In this document: positions 19,404-28,498 of the stretch, piece by piece | How the letters are laid out: each line of letters starts with the position of its first letter | Numbering within the stretch: the stretch's first letter is position 1 | NCBI GenBank assembly: GCA_947038515.1 | Contig: CAMQWJ010000004.1 | Location: 1-64,000, forward strand | Direction of reading: 5' to 3' | Source of the DNA: an uncultured Fusobacteriaceae bacterium | GTDB lineage: Bacteria > Fusobacteriota > Fusobacteriia > Fusobacteriales > Fusobacteriaceae | Length of the DNA: 64,000 nucleotides | Translations under genes and position numbers: made by a program | The notes under the pieces: generated by a model | Seen by the model: the letters and a program-made list of their open reading frames with translations, nothing else | Databases searched by the model: none | Told to the model about the DNA's origin: nothing

Positions 19404-20816
19404 TTATTTTACAACAATTACTTTCATTGTATTGGCCGTTCCAGCTTTAAACACTTTTTCACCACAAGAAGCAACCATAAGATCACCTGATTTTACACCA
19501 AAAATTTCAACAGCTTTTTTTTCTGCTACTTCAAAAAATTCATCTAAATTTAGCTTTTCTTCTATAACAATTGATTTTACCCCTCTCATTAATATCATTT
19601 GATTCGCTGTTCTTTCATTATCAGTTATCGCCAATATATGCGCAGTGGGAAAATATTTTCTTACTGCTCTTGCTGATCTTCCTGTTTTTGTACCTACAAT
19701 TATAACTCTTGTTCCCATGGCTTCTGAAACATCAACAGTCCCTTTAGCTATTGCTTCTGTTACTGCTTCAATTCCTATACCAAAAGCATTGTAAACTGGA
19801 ATTAATGGATCTGTTTTTTCTGCAATTCTTGTCATTACTTTCACCGATTCAATTGGATATAATCCTTTAGCGGTTTCTCCAGATAGCATTATAGCATCTG
19901 TCCCATCTATTATTGCATTAGCAACATCTGTTGCCTCTGCCCTTGTTGGTCTTGGATTTTTTATCATTGAGTCTAACATCTGTGTTGCTGTTATAACAAC
20001 CTTAGCTTCCTCATTACATCTTGCAATCATCATTTTTTGTGCAAAAGGAACTTCCTCTACTGGTATCTCTACTCCTAAATCTCCTCTTGCAACCATTATT
20101 CCATCTGATAATTCTAAAATTTCTTCAAAATTATCCAAACCTTCTTGATTTTCTATTTTAGAAATTATTTTTATTCCTACTCCACCAAAAGAATCCAAAG
20201 TCTTTCTTACTGCTTTCACATCTCCTGCTTTTCTTATAAATGAAGCTGCTACAAAATCTACATTTTGTTCACAACCAAATTTTAAATCTAATATATCTTT
20301 TTCAGATAATGCAGGTAAGTTTACAGAGACATTTGGAAGATTAATTCCTTTATTTTCTCCTAAATCTCCACTATTTTTAACAATACACTTTACTTCTTTC
20401 CCAACTATCTCTTTTACTTCCATCTCAATAAGTCCATCATCCAATAAAACTATATTTCCTGGAGATAAATCTTTAGATAGTCCTTCATAAGTCACTGCTA
20501 CTATTTTATTATTACCAATTATAGTTTTATCTGTTGTAAGGGTAAACTCTTGACCAGCGATTAAAGCACAGTCTTTTCCACCTTCTAGCTTTATTGTCCT
20601 TATTTCTGGACCTTTAGTATCTAATAAAATTGCTGCTCTTTTTCCTGTTTTTGCAACAACTTCTCTTAAATTTTCAATTCTTACTGCATGCTCTTCATAA
20701 TTTCCATGAGAAAAATTTAATCTCATAACATTCATCCCTGCATCTAATAAATTTTCAAGTATCTCAGGGGACCCGGTCTTAGGACCAATTGTACATACTA
20801 TCTTTGTTTTTTTCAT
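19404..20816 (-). CDS. pyk: Pyruvate kinase
   Basis: Converts phosphoenolpyruvate and ADP to pyruvate and ATP. The N-terminal TKIVCTIGP, MRLNFSHGNYEEH, LDTKGPEIRT, the active-site signature IISKIENQEGLDN, MVARGDLGVEIP and the substrate loop TATQMLDSMIKNPRPTRAE are present. It has 470 residues with the usual C-terminal effector domain and no extra PEP-utiliser domain. The start is the ATG at 20816 with GAGGTGA upstream, behind a good promoter. Confidence 0.97.
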   Translation of the reverse strand: MKKTKIVCTIGPKTGSPEILENLLDAGMNVMRLNFSHGNYEEHAVRIENLREVVAKTGKRAAILLDTKGPEIRTIKLEGGKDCALIAGQEFTLTTDKTIIGNNKIVAVTYEGLSKDLSPGNIVLLDDGLIEMEVKEIVGKEVKCIVKNSGDLGENKGINLPNVSVNLPALSEKDILDLKFGCEQNVDFVAASFIRKAGDVKAVRKTLDSFGGVGIKIISKIENQEGLDNFEEILELSDGIMVARGDLGVEIPVEEVPFAQKMMIARCNEEAKVVITATQMLDSMIKNPRPTRAEATDVANAIIDGTDAIMLSGETAKGLYPIESVKVMTRIAEKTDPLIPVYNAFGIGIEAVTEAIAKGTVDVSEAMGTRVIIVGTKTGRSARAVRKYFPTAHILAITDNERTANQMILMRGVKSIVIEEKLNLDEFFEVAEKKAVEIFGVKSGDLMVASCGEKVFKAGTANTMKVIVVK

Positions 20817-20904
20817 TTGATTCACCTCATCTTCTTTTTCTCATTTTAAATCCTTGATTTAAACTTTATTGATAAATCTTCTTTATTTATACTCTCTATT
20901 TTAT

Positions 20905-20933
20905 AGTCTATCCTAAACATTCTTTATTGTCAA
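20905..20933 (-). promoter_or_regulatory. pyk-eno promoter
   Basis: On the minus strand TTGACA (20928-20933), 17 bp, TAGACT (20905-20910). A perfect -35 box and optimal spacing suit a highly expressed glycolytic operon. Confidence 0.8.
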
Positions 20934-20982
20934 GATAGTTCATGACTATTTTTTTACCTCTATGGTTCTAATTTTAACCATA

Positions 20983-22680
20983 TTATTTATATTTTCTTAT
21001 TTCAAATTCAAATAATGTTCCTTCACCTAAAGTTGAGTCCACTCGTATATTTCCCTTTAACTTCCCAAGAGTTTCCTTTACAATTGCTAATCCAAGACCT
21101 GTTCCAGGAATATCACTACTCCTAGATATATCAATTCTATAAAACCGATCAAAAATATTTTCAAATTCATTAGGTTTAATTCCTATTCCATTATCTTTTA
21201 TTCTAAATAAATACGTCATTTCTTTTTCTTTAATATCAATTTCTACTTTTGGATCATTTGATATATTATAAATAAAACCATTTTCCACCAAGTTTTTCAC
21301 AACCAAAAACAATTTTTCATAATCACAATTCATTTCCAAAGAATTTTCATCTAAGTCAATTTTATAAATTATTTGTCCTCTTTTACTTTTTATAATTCCT
21401 TCTAAATGTGAATTTAACTCCATTTTCAGATCTTCTAATTTTATTGTTGAAATTTTAATTTTATTTTTAACTTCTAATCCTGAAATAGTTAAAAAATCTA
21501 TGACTATATTTTCTAGTTTCTGTACATTTTTTTTTACTATTCTAAAAAAAAGTTCTCTATTTTCCTCATTAGCACTTTCAATTGCAATTAGATACCCTTT
21601 TATATTTGTTAAAGGAGTCTTTAATTCATGCCCCACATCACTAATAAATTTTTTCTGAAAATTTATCATTTTTTTTTCTTTTGAAATATTTTTTACTGTT
21701 AAAATATATTGCTTGTTGTCTAATAAATATTTTACACTAACAAATATGTATACGTCTAAAGATTGTAGGTATATTTCCTCATCAATATCTATTTTATTTT
21801 TTTGGACTTCTTCTAAAATATCAATAATTTCAATATTTTTTATAACTTCAATATATTTCTTTTTTCCATCTTCAAATAAAAATTTCATTGAAAAATTTTT
21901 TCTTATAACATTCAATTCCCTATCAAATAATATGATTCCCTCATCTAGAGAATTGATTAAACTACCTAATAATATTTTTTCTCTTTTTAATCTTTTAATA
22001 TTTTCTAGATTTTTATTTTGCCACTCTTGAATGATTATCCAAAATTTTTGCAACCATAAATCAGTTGATAAATATGTTTCTTTTAACTCTACTCCACTTT
22101 CTAAAAATAATCTCATTTTTTCTATTCTTTTTATCTGACTTTTTTTTATATATTTAAAATAAAAAGTTAAAATAACAGTATCTAAAATTATAAAAAATAA
22201 AATTTGTAGAAATATAATAATAATAATATCCCGTTGCTGTGAAAAATATTCCACAGAAGTTCTTATAATTATCTCTTGGTTATCAACTTTTTTTATTTTT
22301 TTTGCAAAATATGCCATTTTTTTATCAAGAGTTCTACTCCTTCTTAAACTAAATCCATACTCTATAGTTGCTAAATCTTTTATTTCTGGACGATATGAGT
22401 GATTTTCCATATTTTTTTCTTTAGTATAATTTTGAGAGTCATATATTACCACCCCTTTTGTATCTAAAATAGTATATCTTGTTGATAACAGTGCTAATAA
22501 TTCATTGTATTCATCAAATTCTTTTAACATGAGAATTTTTCCAATAATTTGAGTGTCATTTTTTAGTTTTTCTTTAGTTCTCAATAAAATATTATTGTAT
22601 ATATACATTGTATTAAAAAGTGTATATATTATTTCTAAACATATTATTATTATTAAAGTTATTCTCTCTTTGCGTTTAAT
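20983..22680 (-). CDS. phoR: Phosphate sensor histidine kinase PhoR-like, probable near-cognate start
   Basis: This membrane kinase would phosphorylate the adjacent PhoB-type regulator. Reading open from the ATT at 22680 adds an N-terminal KRKERITLIIIICLEIIYTL membrane segment, giving the expected order: TM1, extracytoplasmic sensor region, TM2 (DIIIIIFLQILFFIILDTVI), then dimerisation domain with H-box VGHELKTPL, N-box NLVENGFIYN, and ATP lid DNGIGI, FDRFYR and GTGLGLA. The first ATG (22608) would remove TM1. An in-frame stop immediately precedes ATT; AAAAGGAG lies 10 nt upstream inside phoB. The frames overlap by 22 nt. The start codon assignment is inferred; the gene call itself is firm. 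Confidence 0.85.
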   Translation of the reverse strand: MKRKERITLIIIICLEIIYTLFNTMYIYNNILLRTKEKLKNDTQIIGKILMLKEFDEYNELLALLSTRYTILDTKGVVIYDSQNYTKEKNMENHSYRPEIKDLATIEYGFSLRRSRTLDKKMAYFAKKIKKVDNQEIIIRTSVEYFSQQRDIIIIIFLQILFFIILDTVILTFYFKYIKKSQIKRIEKMRLFLESGVELKETYLSTDLWLQKFWIIIQEWQNKNLENIKRLKREKILLGSLINSLDEGIILFDRELNVIRKNFSMKFLFEDGKKKYIEVIKNIEIIDILEEVQKNKIDIDEEIYLQSLDVYIFVSVKYLLDNKQYILTVKNISKEKKMINFQKKFISDVGHELKTPLTNIKGYLIAIESANEENRELFFRIVKKNVQKLENIVIDFLTISGLEVKNKIKISTIKLEDLKMELNSHLEGIIKSKRGQIIYKIDLDENSLEMNCDYEKLFLVVKNLVENGFIYNISNDPKVEIDIKEKEMTYLFRIKDNGIGIKPNEFENIFDRFYRIDISRSSDIPGTGLGLAIVKETLGKLKGNIRVDSTLGEGTLFEFEIRKYK

Positions 22681-23363
22681 TTATATCCAACTCCTTTTAT
22701 TGTTTTAATACAATTTCCTAATTCTCCCATCTTTTCTCTAATTTTTCCAATATAAACATCCACTGTTCTATCACCAACAGAATAATTAGATTCCCACACC
22801 ATATCCAAAATTTTCTCCCTACTAATTACTATTCCAACATTAATCACCAACATTAGAAGTAAATAAAATTCTTTTTTTGAAAATTCAACCTCTTCATCAT
22901 CAATTCGTACAGAAAATATATCTTCATCTATCACAAGATTATGAAAGATATATTTTCTGTTTTTCATTTTATTTTTCCCTTTTGCTTCTTCATTTATATT
23001 ATTTTCTATTAATTTTTTTCCACGCGCTACTAATTCTCGAGGATCAAAAGGCTTTTTTAAATAATCATCAGCACCAACTTTAAGTCCTGTTAGTACATCT
23101 TCTATTTCCGTTTTAGCTGTTACCATAATTATTTTAGGGGTCCCATAAATTTCTGGCATATCTCTTACTAATTTAGTTATTGCCTCTCCATCTAAATTCG
23201 GTAACATTAAATCTAACACAAGCAAGTCAAAATTTTCATTTTTTATTTTTTTTAATCCTTCCATTCCATCACAGGAAAAAGAAACTTCAAACCCTTCTTC
23301 TGAAAAGAAATACCCTATAAGGTTTTGAATCTCTTTATCATCTTCTACAATTAATATTTTCAA
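22659..23363 (-). CDS. phoB: OmpR/PhoB-family response regulator
   Basis: The 234-residue protein has an N-terminal receiver with the acidic pair EDD (8-10), phosphoacceptor Asp52 in LLVLDLMLPNLDG, the conserved Thr in MVTAKT, and the lysine in DDYLKKPF. A winged-helix DNA-binding domain ends with TVDVYIGKIREK and IKGVGYKL. The gene overlaps the kinase gene and lies next to pstS, with 11-bp repeat Pho boxes nearby, so a phosphate-starvation role is well supported. It starts with TTG at 23363 behind GGGAGGAAAAA. Confidence 0.93.
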   Translation of the reverse strand: MKILIVEDDKEIQNLIGYFFSEEGFEVSFSCDGMEGLKKIKNENFDLLVLDLMLPNLDGEAITKLVRDMPEIYGTPKIIMVTAKTEIEDVLTGLKVGADDYLKKPFDPRELVARGKKLIENNINEEAKGKNKMKNRKYIFHNLVIDEDIFSVRIDDEEVEFSKKEFYLLLMLVINVGIVISREKILDMVWESNYSVGDRTVDVYIGKIREKMGELGNCIKTIKGVGYKLNAKRE

Positions 23364-23416
23364 TTTTTCCTCCCTATATCTCCCTTATTTTTATCCTATA
23401 TTTCTATTCTATTTGT

Positions 23417-23461
23417 AAAAATGGTATGATATATTTTCTAAGTAATATATCATACCATTTT
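23417..23461 (-). terminator. pstS terminator
   Basis: A long stem (AAATGGTATGATATAT and its complement) with a short loop is followed on the minus strand by TTTTTACAAAT, right after the pstS stop. It sets pstS apart from phoB-phoR, which follow in the same direction, allowing different expression levels. Confidence 0.75.
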
Positions 23462-23482
23462 ATTTAATTTTTATAAATATTT

Positions 23483-24313
23483 TTATTTCACTGGTACAAA
23501 GCCTTCATCTGAGACAATTTTTTGCCCTTCTGGACTTAAAGCATACTCAACAATTGTTTTTGTATCTCCAGTTCTATTTTTTGATACATACCAGTATATT
23601 TCACGAGCAATTGGATATTTTTTTGATAGAACATTTTCCTTTGTTGCTGAAATACCATCAATATTCAAACTTTTTACTCCGTTATCTACATACCCCATTC
23701 CTAAATATCCTATAGCATTTTTATTACTTTGAATCTCCTGTTTTATAGCCTCATTAGAAGGCAAGTACAAAGTTTTTTCATAATATTCCTCAGTTCCTTT
23801 GGCTTTCCCTTTTCTTATTATATGATCTTTAAAAAATTCATGAGTCCCAGAAGAAGAATCTCGTGAAAGTACCACTATTTCCCCATCGTTTCCTCCGACT
23901 TCTTTCCAATTTTTTATTTCACCACGATATATTTTCCCTAAACTTTCTGATGATAAATTTTTTATACTACTTTCTTTATTCGTAACAATTGTTATTCCAT
24001 CATATCCCATTATGACTTCTTCTAACTCTAAACCTTTTTCTTTAGATTTTATTATTTCTGATTCTTTTATATTTCTTGAAGCCATCCCTATATCTGCAGT
24101 GCCATTTAAAAGAGAAGAAATTCCAACTCCTGAACCACCACCTGTAACAGCAATTCTAGCTTTTTTGTTCTTCTCCATATATTTTTCAGCAATATACTGG
24201 GAAATACTTAATAAAGTATCTGAACCTTTTACTTGTACCATTTTATTTGCATATATTCTTTGATTTCCTAATCCTACCATTAATATAGCACCCATTAATA
24301 ATAATTTTTTCAT
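23483..24313 (-). CDS. pstS: Phosphate-binding protein PstS
   Basis: This is the periplasmic phosphate receptor for the PstCAB transporter. The signal peptide MKKLLLMGAILMVGLG ends near IYA, with no lipobox, as in Gram-negative PstS. The mature part has VKGSDTLL, TGGGSGVGISSL, SRDSSSGTHEFF and IGYLGMGYV, which build the phosphate site. It has 276 residues from the ATG at 24313 behind GGAGGTAAAA. It is divergent from pstC, sharing a control region with two Pho-box arrays. Confidence 0.95.
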   Translation of the reverse strand: MKKLLLMGAILMVGLGNQRIYANKMVQVKGSDTLLSISQYIAEKYMEKNKKARIAVTGGGSGVGISSLLNGTADIGMASRNIKESEIIKSKEKGLELEEVIMGYDGITIVTNKESSIKNLSSESLGKIYRGEIKNWKEVGGNDGEIVVLSRDSSSGTHEFFKDHIIRKGKAKGTEEYYEKTLYLPSNEAIKQEIQSNKNAIGYLGMGYVDNGVKSLNIDGISATKENVLSKKYPIAREIYWYVSKNRTGDTKTIVEYALSPEGQKIVSDEGFVPVK

Positions 24314-24359
24314 TTTTACCTCCATTAGTTTTATAATTACTTCACATTAAATTTAACAT

Positions 24360-24403
24360 TTTTGTGTGAATAAATTATAAAATTAATGTAAAATTAATAT
24401 AAA
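24360..24403 (-). promoter_or_regulatory. Pho-box repeats for pstS
   Basis: On the minus strand three tandem 11-mers, TTTATATTAAT, TTTACATTAAT and TTTATAATTTA, are followed by the weaker TTCACACAAAA. This is the direct-repeat architecture bound by PhoB/PhoP regulators. A TGTTAAAT -10-like element follows toward pstS. Confidence 0.7.
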
Positions 24404-24408
24404 TTTTT

Positions 24409-24452
24409 TTTACATTAATTTTACATTCCCTTTATACATCCTTTACAAATAT
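24409..24452 (+). promoter_or_regulatory. Pho-box repeats for pstCAB-phoU
   Basis: Four consecutive 11-mers, TTTACATTAAT, TTTACATTCCC, TTTATACATCC and TTTACAAATAT, occupy the -35 region. A perfect -10, TATAAT, lies at 24457-24462, so the array takes the place of a -35 box, the standard layout of activator-dependent Pho promoters. Confidence 0.82.
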
Positions 24453-24516
24453 ATTTTATAATTGTTTTAGAACTTATCTTACATTTCAATCTGTTATTTT
24501 AAGGAGGACATTATTA

Positions 24517-25389
24517 ATGCGTAATTTTCTAAATATTTTTATGAAATATTTCAATTTTTTTATAGGAATTTTAAATGTTTTAATTATTTTTTTAATTGTT
24601 TTATTTTTATTTAAAAATGGACTTAGTTTTTTTAAAGAATATTCAATTGTTAGATTTTTAATTGGTTTTGAATGGATTTCACTTTCAAATAAATATGGGC
24701 TGTTACCATTACTTGTGGGTTCTCTTTGGACTTCCTTAATAGCAATAGCTGTTGCAGTACCTCTTTCTCTAATTGTGGCAATTTATATTGCTGAATATTC
24801 TTCACCTAAAATTCAAACTTTTCTTAAAATAACAATAGAAATTATGGCAGCAATCCCATCTGTAGTTTTAGGATTTATTGGACTCTATGTCCTCTCTGGT
24901 CCTTTAAAAACATTTTTTAATCTTAATACAGGATTAACTGCTCTTACTGGTGGACTTATGCTAGCTTTTATGAGTATTCCAACTATTGTTAGTATTACTG
25001 ATGATGCCCTTCGCTCTCTTGACCCTTCTTATAAAGAAGCTGCATTTGCATTAGGAGGGAATAAATTGGAAACTATTTTTAAAATTCTTCTTCCAGCTAG
25101 CTTTTCAGGTATTTTTGCAGGAATAATGTTAGGATTTGGAAGAATAATTGGTGAAACTATGACTGTTCTTATGGTAACAGGTAACTCTCCAATTATGGCT
25201 ACATCTCCTCTATCTTCAGTTAGAACATTAACGGCTACAATTGCTAGTGAAATGGGGGAGGTTGTCCAAGGTGGTACACACTATCATGCTCTTTTTGCAA
25301 TCGGAATAATTCTTTTTCTTATAAGTTTTATTACAAACAGTACAGGAGAATATTTTATAACAAAATCTAAAAAAAATATGGGAAGATAA
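24517..25389 (+). CDS. pstC: Phosphate ABC transporter permease PstC
   Basis: One of two permeases of the high-affinity phosphate importer. The 290-residue protein has six predicted membrane segments and the ABC-permease signature region EAAFALGGNKLETIFKILLP (coupling helix) followed by GRIIGETMTVLMVTGN. The start is the ATG at 24517 behind AAGGAGG. It is the first gene of the Pho-box-controlled pstC-pstA-pstB-phoU operon. Confidence 0.95.
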   Translation: MRNFLNIFMKYFNFFIGILNVLIIFLIVLFLFKNGLSFFKEYSIVRFLIGFEWISLSNKYGLLPLLVGSLWTSLIAIAVAVPLSLIVAIYIAEYSSPKIQTFLKITIEIMAAIPSVVLGFIGLYVLSGPLKTFFNLNTGLTALTGGLMLAFMSIPTIVSITDDALRSLDPSYKEAAFALGGNKLETIFKILLPASFSGIFAGIMLGFGRIIGETMTVLMVTGNSPIMATSPLSSVRTLTATIASEMGEVVQGGTHYHALFAIGIILFLISFITNSTGEYFITKSKKNMGR

Positions 25390-25398
25390 GGGGAAATA

Positions 25399-26244
25399 AT
25401 GAATATTTTAAAAGGAAAATCTGGAAAAACAATTGAGTTTTTTATCTTTGCTATAACTATAGCTTCTATTATTCCAATTTTTACAATTATACTCTATATT
25501 ATTTTTAAAGGACTTCCCACTATCACATGGGAATTTTTAACAGAAATTCCTAAAAAAGGAATGAGAGCTGGCGGTATTTTTCCTGCTATAGTCGGTACTT
25601 TTTATCTTACCCTAGGAACTATTGCAATTTCGGTTCCTTTCGGAATTTTTACTGGAATATATCTTGTAGAATATGCCAAAGATAGTTTCTTAACTCGACT
25701 TATTAATTTATCTATTATTAATCTTACAGGTATTCCTAGTATTATTTATGGATTATTCGGTATGTCTCTTTTTGTCATTCATTTAAAACTTGGAGTCTCT
25801 ATTCTTTCAGGTTCTTTAACTTTAGGAATTATGTGTCTACCCGTGATAATAGCTTCTACCCGTGAAGCTCTCTTAAATATTCCTATCTCCCTTCGTGAGT
25901 CTTCTTTAGCTCTTGGAGCTACAAAATGGGAAACAATTTCAAAAATTATTCTTCCCAGTGCAACACCTGGAATTTTAACTGGAATAATTCTTAGTATATC
26001 TCGTGCTGCTGGAGAAACTGCTCCTATTATGTTTACTGCTGTAGCTTTTTATCTTCCTTTCTTACCTGAAACAATTTGGGATCAAGTTATGGCTTTACCA
26101 TATCACTTATATGCAATTTCAACACAAGTACCTAATATGCCCAAGTCTAATATGGAAGGAACTCTTTTTATTCTTGTTAGTATCACTGTTGGGTTCAATT
26201 TAGTAGGAGCTTTTATTAGAAGAAGTTTTAAAAATAAAATTTAA
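25399..26244 (+). CDS. pstA: Phosphate ABC transporter permease PstA
   Basis: Second permease, 281 residues with six predicted membrane segments and the coupling-helix signature ESSLALGATKWETISKIILP followed by SRAAGETAPIMFTA. It starts 9 nt after pstC with AAGGGGAAATA as ribosome-binding site. PstC and PstA form the heterodimeric channel for phosphate delivered by PstS. Confidence 0.95.
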   Translation: MNILKGKSGKTIEFFIFAITIASIIPIFTIILYIIFKGLPTITWEFLTEIPKKGMRAGGIFPAIVGTFYLTLGTIAISVPFGIFTGIYLVEYAKDSFLTRLINLSIINLTGIPSIIYGLFGMSLFVIHLKLGVSILSGSLTLGIMCLPVIIASTREALLNIPISLRESSLALGATKWETISKIILPSATPGILTGIILSISRAAGETAPIMFTAVAFYLPFLPETIWDQVMALPYHLYAISTQVPNMPKSNMEGTLFILVSITVGFNLVGAFIRRSFKNKI

Positions 26245-26265
26245 ATATTATTGGAGGAAAACATT

Positions 26266-27042
26266 ATGAATAAAGATTCAACCCCTACATTTTCTAGAAT
26301 AAAAGTTGAAAACTTCAATTTTTATTATGGTAAATTTCATGCCTTAAAAAATATCAATATGGAAATAAAAAAGAATACTGTTACTGCTCTTATTGGTCCT
26401 TCTGGATGCGGTAAATCTACATTTTTGCGTTCAATCAACAGAATGAACGATTTGATTAAAAGTTCTCTTTATAAAGGAAAAATAATTTTAGACAACCAGA
26501 ATATTTTTGATAATAACCATGATATTATTTCACTTAGAACAAAAGTTGGAATGGTATTTCAAAAACCAAACCCTTTTCCAAAAACTATTTATTCTAACTT
26601 AACTTTTGCCCCAAAACTCCATGGTATCCGAGATAAAAGACAGCTTGATTCTATTGTTGAAAGTTCTCTTAAAGCTGTTGCTCTTTGGGATGAAGTTAAA
26701 GATAAATTACACCAATCTGCATTATCTCTCTCAGGAGGGCAACAGCAACGTCTTTGTATTGCAAGAGCTATATCTATCAATCCTGAAATTTTACTTATGG
26801 ATGAACCCACATCTGCACTAGATCCTATTTCTACTGCTAAGATAGAAGAATTAATTAGAGAATTGCAAAAAAAATATACAATTATTATTGTTACCCACAA
26901 TATGCAGCAGGCTAGTCGAATTTCTGACTACACTGGATTCTTTTTTCAAGGAGAAATTATTGAATTTGATAAGACTGAACTCATATTTACAACACCAAAA
27001 AATAAAAAAACAGAAGACTATATCACTGGAAAATTTGGATAA
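26266..27042 (+). CDS. pstB: Phosphate ABC transporter ATP-binding protein PstB
   Basis: This is the ATPase of the Pst importer. It shows Walker [10 protein letters not shown], the Q-loop in [10 protein letters not shown] (diagnostic for PstB), signature LSGGQQQR, Walker B ILLMDEP and the switch histidine in [10 protein letters not shown]. It has 258 residues from the ATG at 26266 behind TTGGAGGAAAA. An upstream TTG forms part of that site and is not the start. Confidence 0.96.
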   Translation: MNKDSTPTFSRIKVENFNFYYGKFHALKNINMEIKKNTVTALIGPSGCGKSTFLRSINRMNDLIKSSLYKGKIILDNQNIFDNNHDIISLRTKVGMVFQKPNPFPKTIYSNLTFAPKLHGIRDKRQLDSIVESSLKAVALWDEVKDKLHQSALSLSGGQQQRLCIARAISINPEILLMDEPTSALDPISTAKIEELIRELQKKYTIIIVTHNMQQASRISDYTGFFFQGEIIEFDKTELIFTTPKNKKTEDYITGKFG

Positions 27043-27084
27043 TCTGAATTAGAATATATAATCTAAATAAAAAGGAGTTTCTTT

Positions 27085-27759
27085 ATGAAAAATTTAGAAC
27101 AACGATTAGAAAAAATTGATATGCAATTTCTAGCAATGGTAAAAAATGTAGAACGATTTTTAGAAATAAATATATTAGTATTAACCTCTCAAAAATTTAA
27201 TACTAATAACATTTCAATTAGTAAAAATATAGAAGACAATATAAATCAACTTGATCTTTCAATAAGAGAAGATAGTATTATTACTATGGCAAGATTTCAA
27301 CCAGCTGCTTATCATCTTAGAAAACTTGTTATGATTACTGATAGCTCTCGACTTCTGGAACGTATGGGGGACCTTCTTAAAGCAAATTTAATTCTTATAA
27401 ATTCAATTTTGGAACAGTTACCACCTAATCTATTTGAACAACTTATTCCACTTACATTAAAAATTAAACATATTTTTTCCTTGTATATAAAAGGAGTTAT
27501 AGATAAAGATACCATTCTACTCTACTCTCTTATTGAATTAGATTTAGAAATTGACTTAATTGTTAACAATAATTTTAAATTTTATATAAACTATATGCAA
27601 GAAAACCCTTCATTAATAGAAATAGTCTCTACACTTTTATTTATCAATAAAAAATTTGAAAGATTTTCCGACCATATTATACATTTAACAAAAGACTCTA
27701 TTTATGCTATTGATGGTAGTAATCTTAGAAAAGAAGAATTATTAAAAAATATTGATTGA
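27085..27759 (+). CDS. phoU: PhoU-family phosphate regulator
   Basis: This 224-residue all-helical protein has two PhoU repeats. The conserved positions are visible as DNINQLDLSIREDSI, RMGDLLKANLIL and, in the second repeat, NKKFERFSDHIIHLTKDSIYAI, where acidic residues bind metal. PhoU links transporter activity to PhoR signalling. It is the last gene of the pst operon and is followed by a two-way terminator. Confidence 0.9.
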   Translation: MKNLEQRLEKIDMQFLAMVKNVERFLEINILVLTSQKFNTNNISISKNIEDNINQLDLSIREDSIITMARFQPAAYHLRKLVMITDSSRLLERMGDLLKANLILINSILEQLPPNLFEQLIPLTLKIKHIFSLYIKGVIDKDTILLYSLIELDLEIDLIVNNNFKFYINYMQENPSLIEIVSTLLFINKKFERFSDHIIHLTKDSIYAIDGSNLRKEELLKNID

Positions 27760-27774
27760 TTATAATTTTATATA

Positions 27775-27819
27775 TAAAAAAGTAGCTCTGCAGAATAGAC
27801 TGTTTTAGCTACTTTTTTA
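27775..27819. terminator. Bidirectional terminator between phoU and ogg
   Basis: AAAAAAGTAGCT and AGCTACTTTTTT form a 12-bp stem around a 19-nt loop, with T-runs on both strands. It serves the converging pst operon and nucleoside operon. Confidence 0.88.
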
Positions 27820-27832
27820 TACTATATTTTTA

Positions 27833-28498
27833 TTACTTAAAAATTTCACCAGCTTCCAGATACCAAAGCAATAAATCCATTTCATCCATGGGAATCTTTA
27901 CTTCTTCACAAAATATTTTTAATTTTTTTTCTATTTCAAGATATGCCTTTGGAGAAATAGTTTTAGGAATCTCCTCTATAATCTCAAGTCTTACCAAATT
28001 TTTTAAAATATGTCTATCTAGAATTGCTACTTCACTTCCAAATCCAACATTTCTTAAAAAATGTCCTGCCTCTTTATAGGCCATTCCTTTAATATTTTTT
28101 ACTATCCACTCTCTCTTCTCATGAGTTGTTCCTATTGAAGAAAAAAAACTTTTTGTCATAATTTTACCTTTTTCATTCTTCATTTGCTCTCTCAACTCAA
28201 CAAGATACTTTGCTTTGTTATTTTTAAATCTTACAATATTTAAAAACTCTGAGATTTGTTCCCAATCCCCTGAAAGAAGAACACCATTTTCTCTTAATGT
28301 TGTAATAGCAGCCCAAGCATTTTTAGCTTTGGATTGAGGTGTCAAAATACAAAAAGATAATTCTGCATGAATATCTTCTTCATTTCCTGTATTCCAAACA
28401 TTTCTAAAAAATTCTAATCTCTCTTTTATCTCTTTTTTCTTTTCCTTATATACTTTTTCTATTTCAAAAAAATAATCATTCTTAGAGTTTGAATCCAT
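27833..28498 (-). CDS. ogg: Ogg-type N-glycosylase/DNA lyase
   Basis: This 221-residue HhH-GPD protein resembles the Ogg2-type 8-oxoguanine glycosylase/AP lyases known from archaea and some bacteria. A helix-hairpin-helix segment (NIKGMAYKEAGHFLRNVGF) supplies the catalytic lysine and AILDRHI the catalytic aspartate. There is no iron-sulfur cluster motif at the C terminus. It is the last gene of the nucleoside operon and overlaps cdd by 17 nt, which ties DNA repair expression to nucleoside salvage here. Confidence 0.85.
   Translation of the reverse strand: MDSNSKNDYFFEIEKVYKEKKKEIKERLEFFRNVWNTGNEEDIHAELSFCILTPQSKAKNAWAAITTLRENGVLLSGDWEQISEFLNIVRFKNNKAKYLVELREQMKNEKGKIMTKSFFSSIGTTHEKREWIVKNIKGMAYKEAGHFLRNVGFGSEVAILDRHILKNLVRLEIIEEIPKTISPKAYLEIEKKLKIFCEEVKIPMDEMDLLLWYLEAGEIFK

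Noticed and set aside
22650-22700. Ribosomal frameshift joining phoB to phoR
   Set aside because: The required -1 shift has no slippery heptamer at the overlap, and separate regulator and kinase proteins are the norm. A near-cognate start is simpler.
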